Source of the DNA: Apostichopus japonicus | Taxonomy: Eukaryota; Echinodermata; Holothuroidea; Aspidochirotida; Stichopodidae | NCBI RefSeq assembly: GCF_037975245.1 | Contig: NC_092576.1 | Coordinates: 21,701,611 to 21,765,610 of the forward strand | DNA: 64,000 bases | Reading direction: 5' to 3' | In this document: one piece after another, positions 42,501 through 57,500 of the stretch | Layout: each line of letters opens with the position of its first letter | Position numbering within the stretch: the stretch's first letter is position 1 | Translations under genes and position numbers: made by a program | The notes under the pieces: generated by a model | What the model was told of the DNA's origin: nothing | The model's database searches: none | What the model saw: only the letters and a program-made list of their open reading frames with translations

Positions 42501-45500
42501 AATTGTTATTTTTTAAATATGACTACCTTATTGAATAAAATCGGTCATCGATTGCACGGTTAAATTCTAACAGTATCAGATTTTTTCTACAACATTCTTC
42601 TCTATTGTGTTTCTATTTCTCTCGATCTGGCCGGACACATCAAAACTGAGGGAAGCATTTGCCCAATTACAGTGTTTTATTTTCTTTTCTCTTTTTGTTG
42701 GATATGTTGAGGAGTCACCTCACATCCCCGTAGGTTCATCTTCATTTAATACCTACACCGTTGTAATCATGTCAGTTTTGTCTAAAGGGACCCTCATTGT
42801 AACTTAACTGGTGCATGTGATCCCTTAGATTCTAACACATTTACTGTTTATATTGTTTCTATACTTTTCTTATAACCAAGGGCGTAGGAACCGGGGGGGC
42901 GGAAGTATCATTCCGCCCCCCCCGCTCAGCAAGTCAGAAAACCCCTTTTTCATTTCCAAATCAGAAAAAAATCTCATTTGGAGCACCAAATTGCATCTAA
43001 GGCCAGGTGAAAATGCAAAATTATTTACAAAATGGAGTGGGTGTTGAAGTGTGCTATATTGCACCAAATTGCATCTGAGGCCACCTGGAAATGCAAAAAA
43101 ATCCAAAGGGGAGGGGGACACCCCCTCCCCCAGGCCGGCCATCAGTCTTCAGCCCCCCCACTCAAAAGTACCTTCCTATGCCACTGCTTATAACAACAGC
43201 TTGGTATGCTCACATTACGAAGTGAATGGCTTCTACTCCAAGTTAGTCATGTTATGACAATAGTGGACGCTCTCACTATGAATAATAATGATGCTATAAC
43301 TCAACGGATATCCTCACAACAAAGTACATCATATTGTTCCTATATATCCACTCATACTCACATTACCAACAGAGCGGACCAGTTTATCTCTTCAATTTCA
43401 ATAATTAATATCTCCCATAATTACCGGTTATGTGTGTCCCCAACCTCATGCAGAGAATGATTTTAATAATTAAATATCGAAAATACCGGTGATGAGAGGG
43501 GGGAGGGGTGTTGAAGCCTGATATTTTTTTAAACAATATTCCAATTTTCTGTGAGTGAGTGTGTTGGCTTGTAATTTTTCATAACATCTGACTAAACCTT
43601 GTTGTAATTAAATATATATCTGTTTCTTTGATTAGCATTTCTGTGACTCTGTTTACGGAAGAAAGATTATATAAGCCGTATCTTAAATTAATATTGAAAC
43701 AGTGATATCATTACGAGATATAACTTGTTACTGGTTTGTCTTTATTCCCTGTTCTTTTCATGTCGGTTATCAATCTTTCCTCCCTGATGAGAAACAAGGT
43801 ATCATAATCTTTTGTCTTATTTCTTTGTTCCGCAGTAATAAACACCTCCTTGCCTGCCACTAAATTACTGTTACTAATTAACAGGAACATGAATCTGTGT
43901 CTCTCTTACCTCTTCTCCTGGTAGTATACCGTAATAGTCACAGGCCTGAAAGGAAGAAAAATAATATTTTCATGATAAGTTGAAACTGTGTTCAGGAAAA
44001 TATAATAGGGCGAGGCAAAAAATACATAAGTTATAATTTTATGTCTTCACAAATATCAAAGTAACCTATTCCTGACAAGTAAACGCACATCTGCATTGAG
44101 CACACTAAAGTCAATAAAGGAGACGGACTCGTCAAGTACTGTTAGATGAACGAACTTGATAGCATGAATACCTGATATAATATATCAGATTTATAGAGAA
44201 GACAACATTAGTTTTAGACTCGTCATCTAACACTGAGCGACGTCATTAAACAATGAGTGACGTCATAATGGTGAACTTCTCACTGAGATGATTGGATGGA
44301 TACCAAGGACGACAGAGAAGATGACGAGAAGGGTATAAAAGAGGGCAGTATTCAAAGATAGAATTATTTATACAATCCTCGTGGTTGAATCGATGGAATG
44401 TACAAACAATGGAAACTTCAAATATCCCATGAACAGTAAATTGGTTACTCCCGCCCATACCCCCTTCCCCCAACTCCATCTTATATGATATGTTGATATC
44501 GTTTAGCTAACCCTTAACGATATCCATGAAAGTTTGGGTGATATACAGTTGAAATATAAAATCTCAAAATGGAGTAACAAGGAAAGAAAACGAAAATTCA
44601 AGTTAACAAGTGTAGATATATTATTGTTGACAAATTTCATGAAATATCATTAAATTGTATTATGCCTTCAATAGTGTATTTCTTCTAAATTTACCGTGTC
44701 ACGCGCGTATTTGTATTTGAAATTTGTAGAAAATTATGTTATTTTTAGTTACCCTGGGCATTTGTCGGTTGCGACCTCAACTGGAAGGTTTGTAGTAAGT
44801 TATATTCCCTTACTTTGGAAAGACTTGTCTTGAGACCTCCGCAACGTGTGAAGCTTTACTCACAGCTTGCATTCACTGTTTAAGTCATTAGCTATTCTAG
44901 TACATTTGTACCGCATAGAACTTCGGCGGTTTTATCTTTATTATCGGGCATTGCCCTGCGTGCATGTTGACTACTGCTCTGCGAGCTCTTTTAGTAGACT
45001 CGGTTGTTTAATCTTTCACCATCGGTCCATGCAGCTTCGCAGGTTATTCAGTTGATTATATTAATGTAGCCTAGCACAGCAGCTGTTTTTTAAGTAAGCC
45101 AGGCGTCCTACCAATACCAACACAGTATACTACTACTACTGATATATTGTTTTACACTATACTGATCTGAACTTTCCACTACGGCTTGGCGTAATTTTCT
45201 AATGCCACTGATCAGAACTGAGATTGGTCTGCAGTGTTATCATTACATTTTCGTATTGGAGGACAGCTTACTATTTCTTATTGCAGGATTCTTTACTGCT
45301 AGTACTAATACTATTATGATTACCAACTTAATGCTGACCTGTAGTGTAACACAAGACGAACATATCAAGAATGCAAGATCAGAGGTGAGTGTATTGATTT
45401 CGTAACACTATCTCTGATTGATTACTGATTACTGATTACTGATTGATTACTCTGTGATTCCGCAACACAGAGGGGGGTACTTTGCCTATCCAACTATGGT

Positions 45501-48500
45501 TTTTTTATTATAGTATTACCTCGTGTTCAGATAGTATTGCGTTTCATCCAGGGGTAACCTAATGGTCCCAATTTAGAACGTGTGGTTTTTGGGCATATTG
45601 TTCGTATATTTATGGACCTTAATTTGGCAACGCGTTAATGCACGTTGTGGAACCGGAAGCTAATCCAGGCATTATCCCGTATTGTTGAGGTGTTATTATT
45701 TACATTGCATTAGCCCAATAATTTACATGATTTTAATTCATGGAAGTTATTTATGCATATAAATTTTGAATATCTAGCCATAATGAGGGTGTTATAAAGT
45801 GTAAACGGTCATTTTTAATGTACATTAAGATGGTGACGTAAAAAGCATTATATGCTAAGTACATCTCCTTAAGTGAAGACAATTTGATAAAGATATTTGT
45901 TAATCTCATTGATTTCATTATTCCTTTTCTAAAAGACTTACAGCTTAGTTTCTTTTCAGAAGAATGACACAATTGTTTTAGTAATATGTAATGTTATGTT
46001 TGAGACGTTAAGCAACGTTGCGGATATGTCAATTATGTTGTCTCAAAGTCATACTCGTTAAGTTTGTAGTAAATGTAAAGTACGTTATGCTCGGTTTTGA
46101 TATATCATACCGATACTCTTGAATTATTAACAGACTTTTATCTAGTGCATGTCATTTTAGTAAAAAGATATATATTTTTGTTTACATACTGGTGTATTTT
46201 TTAAAGTTTCTACGTTTGTAATAAACGTGGGTACACTAAAAATTAATATTTTGTCTTTGTTTCTTTATTATTTTGTGCACTCAGATCTTAACATCTGCGA
46301 CAATAACAATAAGGAATGATGAAGATGGAAGGCCCAAACGTTGCAATATATTATCCTCTAACTTATTATATAATCACATAATTATCAATAAATAATACAT
46401 ATGACAATTAGCGGATGATCAATTAACAATAAAATGCATTACCAGTTACCGACTGTACCGTAGTCAGTAAAACCCCACCCCATCCCAGGCGGCAATTTTT
46501 TTTCCCAAACAGGTTTGCAGTTATGGAGTTTTCAGCCAATCAGTTTGCTTGTGACGTCAGCATCAATAATAACCATCGCTTGGAAGTTCGAAGACATATA
46601 CTGAGTTTCACATTGACACTTGATTAGGTCTAGTTAAGGGTTTCCCTTCAAATGCCCTTACTTTACTTTTAATGCTTGGATTACATGTTGACCTCACTTA
46701 TGATACATACGCTACATTCTATTTGGTTCGTGTTTACGTTATCCACAATTCGTGAGCCGTTCTATTGAAATCAGAATTCATTTCGTGGAATGGGTAGGCC
46801 TACATTAAAAGCAACTTCACGACGCGAGTTCACGAGTCTGGAGTGAATATACGCAAAACAGTGTAGTGTATAGTATGATATGTGTACAGAGTTATAATAC
46901 ATATAGGCCTACAGCGCATGTGTGATTTACCCAGTACGAAACTTTCACTGTGCGATGATATTGATTAATGCCTTCACAGAAAGCTTCGATCAAAGTAGAT
47001 CATACAATACTTGTGTGCTAAATATGTCTAAACCAATTCCAAACATATCTAAATATGTACGAAAAGCTACGGGTAATTTTGAACGGGTATATCTTCGTTG
47101 CAACAAATGGGTGTAGAACCTCGAAATGAAGGTTTCTATGGTGATGACGTAACTTTTCCGACCAATCATGAACAACTATTTACGCACACTTGCAAACCTG
47201 TTTGGGTAAAAAAATCGCCCCCCGGGCACAAATATATTTTCTAAAACTGAACTGACACTGAAATTATTTCCTCGATTCCGATTGGCTAGCAGCCAATAAG
47301 TTTCCGTATAGGTTTCACAGACACAGAAATATAGTCAAAAGCAATACTTCAGTCCACCAAAATCCCACAAGGGAAGATTACAGTAATTTTTTTTTAACAA
47401 AAGAAATAATACTAAATTCGTGGTACACAAATTGTTTTAATTTGATTAAAAGACAAATAATTCACTAATCAGGGTTGTCATGTGATTGTAACAACAAATT
47501 TAGATCTCTTAGCTTGTTGCAAGAAATCAAATAATTCTGGGAATATTACACGATTTGGTCAAATTAAAAAAATATTACGTAATAGGCAGTTTTATTTCAT
47601 TTCAATAAAAACGTTCAACCAGTGACTCAATTGTCACCTTTATTTGTTTAATCATAACCCAACTTATTTACTTATAATAAGGGCAGCTATACGGGGCAGC
47701 TATACAGGGACAGCAATACGAGCAGCAATACGGTGGCAGCTGAACAGGGCAGCTATACAGTGCACCCATATATGGGGGAGCTATACGGGTAGCTATACGG
47801 GGACAGTAATACGGGGCAACTCGACGGGGCAACAACACCAGTGAAAATATGCGGGGCAGCTATACAGAAGACAGCTATACAGGGGCAGCTATAGGGTTAG
47901 CTATCCGAAGCCATCTGCAGTAATTTATGTTGTATGTGCTATGGTTAATAAATTAAATGAACATAAAAACACCTGACATTGTTCATGACATTCTATGCGG
48001 TCATTGAAATCCATACTGGAAGCTCATTTGATGTACATTTACAACCCACATTACTAGAAACATGGCATTTATATCAAAATATTACAAAATATGTAACAAA
48101 CTTGCAGTCTAAAGGAATTCCTTTCATCAATATAAGCCTATCCTTACAATTCTTGTTATACCAACGGTGTCACTGGTATGGAAGTGATACGGGTGTGTCA
48201 GTATACAGCTAAGTGTTGTTAGCACTGAATGATACTCACTCAGGGAAACAATGCTCTCAATACCCAACCCCCTGGGTGCTCTTTTACAGCTCCCACCCTC
48301 ACATTTCTCATCCTTTCAGGCACAATGATTTGAATCTTGCGAAAGACATCGTTGCATCATTACAAGTTGAAACTACTAGAATCGAGTATCATTAACTCAT
48401 AACTGTGTCTTTGCATGCAGTGCAGCTGCCACGAAATAAGTTGAAGAGTTTGATTTTTTTTAGAAATCATCAACAATATAACAGTTTTAATGTGACGTTA

Positions 48501-51500
48501 TGGAGGAGTAAAGCTAAATACACGATTATATTGATTGTGTTTCTTATAATTTAATCTTAACTCAATATTTTACATTTTTATTAGATGCACTTGGGGAGAA
48601 TTGTTTGAATTATAAAGTAGTTGTTTGAGTTATGAGAGAAACACGGGGCTACTCTCAGGGTCAAAAAGGAAGGAAATTAGACCGAAGTTCTGCAGTAGAA
48701 GCAAGAGGAAGTGATGTGGAAGTCATGTTGTGTTAAACATTTTTGATTTTATACAGAATACAACCCCAGGCCCCCACCCACCCATTATAATACTACAGCA
48801 ATCAAATACATTTAACCAAAAAATGTTATCACTATAGTGATATTAATAATTAATTTGTATGAAAATTAGATGGCGGACATTATCAGCAGTAGCTGCCATA
48901 AAAGTAAAGTATCTCTTACCTGCCATAGACCGGTCTGCAAATTCAGACGACGATCAGGGATTCTAAAATTCCAAACTGTATGAATAAAATGAAAGAGACT
49001 AATGTAAAGTATCAGTGCATAGTTAAGTTTTATTGGTCTGGATTGAAATTGTAAACATTATATTGTACGGCTCTATATTAGCTCTCGATGATAACTTCAC
49101 ATCAGCTGAGTAATCAATCTAGTTGATTACTTAAATTTGATCTTATCATTTTACTATCATTATCATCTCAGTTATATAGCTGATCAGTTTACAATCCTTA
49201 TATCTCAGTAAGATTACCGATCGGTTTACCATCATTATCATCTCAGTAATATAGCTGATCAGTTTATAATCCTTATATCTCAGTAAGATTACCGATCAGT
49301 TTAAGATTATAAGCATCATCAAAGATCATGAAATCTACTATGATAATAGAAAAGAAAACTAGAAGTATTTGTCATTACTTTAATATAGAGTAAAATTATG
49401 GAGCTACAAGACTAGACAAAACATGTCATAATCACGTGATCACATTTACGATGTCCTATGAGTATGTCAGTTTCATAAACTAAGGTGCATATGTTTTTTC
49501 CAGCCACTTTCTTAGGTATGTATAATCTAACATCGTGTGATTATGACTTAACATGCACAATTATAACATTCAACGATGACACATTCAACATTTCTAAGAA
49601 ATTTCAAGTCAAGAAACCTACGTTAAATGGTGGTACCTCCCCCTCCTTTGTATGTCTGTGAAATCGCAATCTCAATTGATCATAAGGTAATTCTATTTTC
49701 CTGTTTACAAATACAGCTTAAGTGTAAGCAAAGATCTCTTTCAGTATCATATTAGTCTCACTATGCGTTCACGCTTAACTTAACGATTTCCAAAATAATT
49801 TCAAATATATAATTAAATTTCTGTGATAATTTAATTCAGTTTCTGCTTTGTTTCCATGACAACTATGTGGACAAAGAAAAAGATGCCCGTTGTGGAACAG
49901 TTAAAGAGTGACACATGACACACCCCTTATAAAGTTCGTGTTTGATTTCCTCTATAGAAGTGTAAAAATAAATAAAATATGGTTGTTAGATTCACATGTA
50001 TTTGTTATGCTTTCCCTAATATCATTACCCACTTTTTATTTATACTAATATTTTTGCAAGGCAAATCATTCATGGATGTTAATGTTTGCCAATACATTCA
50101 GATTGCACTCTTTTCAAGCGACGACCAAGGAAGTAATGGGGTTCCGCCCCTTCAACCCCCCCCCCCCTTACCAACACCACACATTTCAAACAAACCCATA
50201 GTTATAGCACAACGTTGCGTTTAGCCTAATAATTAAGATATCAGACATAATATATATCAAACTATCCCTCAGAAAGTATCATTGAAGTCTAAAGTATATA
50301 TTTTTCTAAGGAAGGACCACCTACACTACCCCCCTCCCTACACATGCACACATATCATGTTGGTTTTACTGACCCCATGTACAAAATAGAATGAGTGTCT
50401 TATCATTACGTTGATAAAGTCTTTGGTGTTATAATACTAAGCTAATGTTACAAGTCAACAGTCATTCACATAGTTGGTAAAGCCTTTAAATAAATGTACG
50501 AAATTAAAGCGTGTCCATTATGACGTCATTATGACAATACCTTTCACGTCTCTTGACTTCAAGGATGATGGAATGAATCCAACCGGAATAGTGTCTGGCA
50601 GATTGTACCAACTAACCCTATGGAGAGAAGCAGAGTAATCATTGTGTAAGATGTAGAAGAGGTAGAGGAATGTCCTCCTAGTAAGGTTTAATGTTTACCA
50701 AAACAATAAAAATAAGCAAAAAACAACAAATAACAAGGAAATAATCACACTTGATTGATCTTTCTGAGTCTTGTGTTTCAACGATTGCACAAAAAATATA
50801 TTAGAATGGGTATATTAATGTAGATAATAAATGGTGATAGTTGGAACTGCTGTATGTAAATTGTGATTGATAGTAATTGTGACATGTATAGTTGTTCACA
50901 TTATCAGAATTAGCTAATTGTGCGTATCGTTGCGTTCCGAGGGGTCCTTAACACGGCCAAGAATACTGCCAAAAGATCTGTATGGAGAAATCATTGCTAA
51001 CCTGAGTATCGGTTAACCACCACAGGAGAGCAACTAGAGACTAGGCCAGGTTTCAAACACACAACAAAAATGACTCTGCGCACAAGACTTTAGAGTGTGT
51101 GAGTGCCAGTTCTTCAGAAAAGAACAATTTAGCACGCATTTTTGAGACAGTCTCACTCTGGTCCATATACCACGCAATATAACAGTACAACATGTCAAGT
51201 ACAATCCCTTTAACTATTTAATTAACAACAATAACATTATGCCCCCAAACATGTGCAGACATGTCGTAGACATTTAACTTAATGATAATGTTGGTTCACT
51301 AAATCAATAACTCTCTTAATTAGTCTATAAAACACAGCAATTAACATTTAACCCCCTAAAATTACATCCTAATAGATTATGAATATTCATGACATGGCTG
51401 GCTATGAAGCTAAGTACAGTTTACTACAGATGAGTATAAAGGCCATTCACGTTACAATATGTTTTACTTTACAATTAATTTAAAGTTGTTTAGACATGTG

Positions 51501-54500
51501 GAATACAACAGTGTACACAACAAATGGAGTAATACAGATTCCTTGTAACAACTGCATGCCCTTTCCCGAACGGATCACGTGATTTACATCGTGTGTTATT
51601 TTTGGTATATTTATTGACTATATTGTTCATCTTTGTGACTCCATCTTACTTTAAATGAGAACTAAATTGTTTGAGATTGGTCGAGTTTACTGGTAAAATT
51701 TGAAATCTAGAAATACTGAATATAAAAGCTGAAATATTGTTTCTTAATCTTAAAGTAGTTTAAGATGCAACAAAGTTTTTCAACGCTATAGCGGGATGGC
51801 AAACCTGCAAAAACTTGCACTAAAACGGAAGAGGAATGGAAGGGAGAGGAGTAGGTCGAGGACATAGCAACATTCTTTACTGGGAGCAACAACTGATCCT
51901 CTCGGGTTATTTCAAGAAAAGTATAAACAAAAAATGTAAAATTACATACAAACAAGCAGAAATATTAATGTTACTTAATATTTAAGTATTTATTCAATAT
52001 CAACCTTTTTATCACACTGTATTCGTTGTTATTTCATTATTGATTCATATCCAATTTAACAATAGTATAACTAATTTAATAACTCAGTTAATTTTCTGTC
52101 CCCATTTTCAGGAGGGGGTATAAGGCGATGTCCACCTCCCATTTTGAAAATTGTTGTTTTTCGAAAAAGGCTTAGATGCAAAATGGTGCTATCATTTCCA
52201 TTTTATTAAGTACATTCTTAAATTTTCCCTTTTTTTGGTACAAAAACTTTAGCAATTTTGGGTGAAAACACGAAAAAATAATGTGCACGCTTGCGAAAAC
52301 CATCCGGCCATATCACATATGAAAAAACAGAAACAATGTGAATACAAATATATGGCCACTCAGAGAAACACTGCAACCGCGCGCGTAGCGCATTCATTTT
52401 TGAGGTGACTGTTCATTACATCCTTTTTCGTGGTTGACCCCCTTCCCTCCGCAAGTTGCCCACATGTTCTTGAGGTGGCTTTTCATTACTTTCTCTTTAG
52501 TAGTTGATCCCCCCAGCCCTCCCCCATAATCCATGTTGCAGGAACAAGGGCGGCGGAACTGGGGGGCACGCGCCCCCCCCACACTGAATCCTCGGGTTAA
52601 AAATGTGCCCTTTTTTTACATAAAAATTGAGGTGTCTCAAGTTAGCAAGAGGCCAGGGAACCAGAATGAACACTCGGGAAGGGCCGTTTCCGGCTATCTG
52701 AGTGGTTTGTAAAACCAAAAATTTTCTTGTACGCTCCGCGCCAACCGATGGTGGCGCTCCGCTCAGATAGTCGTGCATACAACTTTGCAAATCCTGGCTA
52801 CGCCCCTGACTTTTAATGAATTTCTGCGGGTCAAACTCAGAGCTATTTCGAATGGAAAAAATTTGTTAAGATAAAACAAGAAATAAACTCTTAATTTGGA
52901 AGATTCCTACATTAGCAACTAGCATGATTTCACCTCATTTTGTCTCAAAAGAAAACTTGTTCATTGTTTCCCAATTTGCACATTGGATATTGCAGTGCTA
53001 GTATGCATATTTTCCTTGGGGGGGGGGGTGTTGATGGAGTGATGTGTATACGCAAATAAGATAATACAATAAGAGTTATAAAGGGTACTAAATATAAGGC
53101 TGCATCAGTCCAATCGAATTTTTGCAAAGTGCCCTTTGATGTCGGTGCCCCCCAGATTAAAAGTGCTTCCGCCGCCCTTGTGCAGGAAACATAAAGAGAA
53201 ATAGGAATGAAATGACAAGAAATGCAACGGCGTTGTCCCTTGGCTTGGAATATACTCATCCATTGACGTAGGCCTGATGCTGAAATAATATGGTTGCAGT
53301 TTTTTAGATTCAGATCTGTGTAGAGAACCTTGCGAATTGGCGTATATCCATTTACAAAAGTGTGGGGTCCGAACCAGCCAAGACTGTACTGTGTGAAAAT
53401 GTTAAAGTCAATGGGAACATGCATCTTAAATAGTGTAGGGGAATGACCACCCCCCCCCCCCCTCATGGGTTCTATGCCCATGCTTTGACCTAATTGATTG
53501 GTTGGTATCACTTTATAAATAATAATAATATACAAAATATACGATTAATCCATATGGTACTGTAATAATAGTATCATTTGTTTTCTGTATCTTTGTGATG
53601 ACTGGGGGAAATAGGCGCTTTTTGAATATTTCATTTATCTTTTTATACAATGTAACGGTTACAGTGGACATTCATTCATTTTTTTTTTCATTTCATTATT
53701 CCAGTATAAATTTACAGAGAAATTTATAAATAGAATAAAAATATAACAATATACAAAACATCAAAATACAGGTTAAGACATATAAAAGTTTATGAGACTA
53801 AGTTAATAGTGAGACATAAAAAGCGTTACAAAAGTTATCAAAATTATCAAGACGCTACAACAAAGGATCTAAGAAGCTGTCTTTACCAGTTTACAAGAAG
53901 GGGCTGCTCTGTAAATAAAACAAGTTCTTAAAGAGAAAAAAATTCTAAAACATTTTCAAAAAGCTACAATAAAGGATCTAAGGAGCCGTTTTGTACAAAT
54001 AGGGCTGCTCTGTAAATAAACAAGTTCTTAAAGAGTATACTTCTAAAAGATGGCGTGATATTTGGATTTCTCAAATTATAATTTGTTTTATTGTACAGAG
54101 AGTTGAGCTTGGAATGTAGAGGATGTTCGTTAGAAGTTTGAATATTTTTGACAAGTCGTATAAATTCATTCATAGCAGATTCATTGACTCTATGTACAAG
54201 ATTCTCATAATTAAACCTGAACATTTTTGAACAAAATTTAAGAAAACTTTTTATTCTTCTCTTATCTTTAACGTGTACAAAATGATACCACACTGGAACC
54301 GCATATACTAGGATCGGCAAGACAGACGCCGCGATCACCCTTTCTACTTTATCACTGGAAAAGTATGGGACAGTGAATGCTAATGTTGAAACAATATAAT
54401 AAACTTTAGCTAACAATTTCGAGATATGATTTGTAAAAGTTTAACTTATCGTCAATGAACACTCCTAGATATACAGTGCAAGAGGTATGTTCAACGCACG

Positions 54501-57500
54501 AGCCCTGAATTATAGTTCTCTGTTCTTTAACATTCATTAAACCTTTGTGCTTAACATTTATATTTTCAAACAAGATTTCTTTTGATTTCTTTGGATTCAA
54601 AATGAGATTTTTCTGCTCACACAAGCTAACAATTCTAGAAATAAAGTTCTGATATTCATCTTGATCTTTACTGTGTGTGCTTTTACTGATTTTGCAGGAA
54701 ACAGCAGTATCATCTGCATATTTAATAACATTGCAGTTGGAACCTGAGCGTAGCTCATCCGTGTAAATGGTGAAAAGTAGAGCCGATAAAGGACCCCCTT
54801 GAGGAACGCCAATTTTAATATTCGATTTAGAAGAAAATCCCTTCTGTAATTTCACTTGCTTAGACCAGCCTTGTACAAAGTTTGCAAGCCAATGAATAAG
54901 CCATGGTTCTTCAATAAAGCTACATAGATCTTGAGATCTTCTATTAAAAATAAATGCAAAAATACTTGACAGTTCGTCAGAACAATATTTGAAAACCAAC
55001 CACGAGATGTTGTCGAAACCTGAGGCAATTCCACTTTTAACCAGGCTAAAATATTTTTTAACTTCATTCTTTACGAATACTACAGGTATATCATTAGTTC
55101 TTTCTGGAAAGATCAAATTTACATCCTTAATAACAGCACTGTTAAAACGTCCAAAATGTTTATTTTAATTCAACTCCAAGTTCACTAGATATCAAGTTTT
55201 TGTGATGGTCACCCAAGGGCGGCGGAACCGGGGGGCACAGCGGGCACGTGCCCCCCACTTTTCCTCAGGTTAAAAATGTGCCCTTTTTCTACATAAAAAT
55301 TTCTAAATAAAAAAAGAGTTTTCAAAGCGAAACCACGTCGAATGAAATATTTCGGGAAGTTTTAAATGTTTACTACCATAGGCGTAGGCAATTTGATTGG
55401 GGGGGGGGGGCTGTAACGACTTGCCCGAAAAGTATAACCAAAATTGTTTGCGCGCTCCGCGCGCATTCAACATATTAAGGTGCATATTCTATAGCCATGC
55501 ATCCGTTATTACATTGCATGCCAATAACATACAATCATTTGCCGTGTTATTACCCTTCCATATTGGTTAGAATTATTGGGAAAGTCGTTACAATAATAAT
55601 GATCATAATAATATCAGTTTAACCATTGAAAAACACATAGCAAATTATTTTTCTTTCAGTAGGTGCCCGAAAAATTCTCAGCATATTTCCTGAATTTTCA
55701 CCAAAAAAATTGGTTGCCCCCCCCCCCGGCCTCCTACGCTTATGTTTACTACCACAAGGCTTCTAACATTCTGGTGAGTGCCATTATGCATATTCAATTT
55801 GCTAAAAAAATCCTAATGCATTTCCAAAAATGCATTGCTATATTACATTGACTTTATAATAAGCAGAAGCCATTTATAGCCTACTATGAATAATGAGTAT
55901 AGTTTTAATATCCCATAACCTACCCCATCCTTTCGTACTTTGACATATTTCATTTGCTTTCATGCATGTATCGATCGCGTACGTATGCAGGGACTTAGAC
56001 TTTATAATGATTTCATCTCATTTTGTCTCGAAAGAAAACTTGTTTCCCAATTTGCACATTAGATATTGCAGTGCTAGTATGCATTGTTTCCTTGAGGGGG
56101 GGGGGGGGTGTTGATGGAGTTATGTGGAAATGCAAATAAGATAATACAATAAGAGTTATAAAGGGTACTAAATATCAGGCTGCATCAGTCCAATCGAATT
56201 TCTGCAAAGTGCCCTTCGACGTTGGTGCCCCACCAGAATAAAAATGCTTCCGCCACCCTTGTGGTCACCGGGTTTGCTTACAGATTTTAGCAGGCTCCAC
56301 AGAGAATTAGAATTTGATGTCACTTTCTCAAAATAAAAAGATCTATTTTTGTGTACGTGCTTATTGATTTTTCTTTGTAAGCTGTTTCTCTTTGTAGTAT
56401 CACCAGTTTCGATTGCTTTCATCTTCTCCTTTTCTAATTTCTTTATTGTCTCATCCGCTGGTAATCTCTTCATCATCTCCGAGGCAGGTATAATCTTATG
56501 TAGGATGCATATATCACTAGTGAAGTTAATGTAACATGAAACCACTTCAGTTAGCTCATGCAAGGTATTGCAGTTTTCTGTAAAAATACTCCAGTCAGGT
56601 GAGTCCAACATTTCTCTTAAGTTTTCGATATTGTTCATACTAATGTCCCTCTCCCTTCTTCTAGTCTTCTTTTGGAACAGGCGATGTTTCTCTGTGTACT
56701 TTGGTATGACGCATATGCTGATATGGTCAGATGTGGCTATGGAATGTAGTTTCCTAGCATGGTAATTATCGTCTTTAACATACATAGCATTCAGAGTAGC
56801 CTGTGATCTCGGACGTGTGATGAAGTTGACAAGGATTTTGTAGCCCATAGTCTCAAGGAGAGGAACTCTGTTTCTGTTGATGTCCCCTAAAATGAGGACG
56901 TTAGATCGTGGGTTGTTTTTCAAAATTTTTGTTAGTGGCTTCTTCATCTCTGCATCAGCAACTGGAAAATTTGATGTAGGAGGGGTATAAATGTTGACAA
57001 TGATGATACTGATTGTACCACTCGGCAAAAAACGGGGACACGCACTCACAGCCAGTAGCTCAATGTCAGGCGTTGATAAGGTTATAGATACTTTGGGGCG
57101 GCAAATAGCCCATTCTTTAGAAACATTTAAATTTTGGACCTCCACCATTTGCCGAGAACTCCCTGTCATAGCGAAACATATAGAAATTCTCCAGTTGTAA
57201 GGCCTCATCGGTGACCAAGTGTTGTGGGATCTCGTGGTTCCATGACTGACATCCGTATTTTTGAATCTTTGTTTCCTGTAGGGCTATGAAACAAAAGTTT
57301 GGCATATTTACGATAGTCTGTTCTAAGTGTGTAAACTTGCCCTGAATACTGTTTATGTTGGAGGAGAATCCATAAGGAAAACTGAAGTTAGCAGGCTTCG
57401 TTTGTCTTATTCTCTTCTGTATACCAGCTCGTTTGCCTCTCCTTCGACGAACAATAGATAGTTCTTTCAATTTGTTCAGCACCCGTGGCTCCAACAAAAA

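Noticed and set aside
48920-48962. Alternative acceptor (ttttag) for the 56 nt LRR-gene exon
   Set aside because: It would enter in the wrong phase and give a stop after five codons, whereas the AG 13 nt upstream keeps the frame open.
52945-53535. 196-codon - strand ORF
   Set aside because: It runs through the right half of a hAT MITE, its target duplication and flanking intron, and its residues match no family I know.
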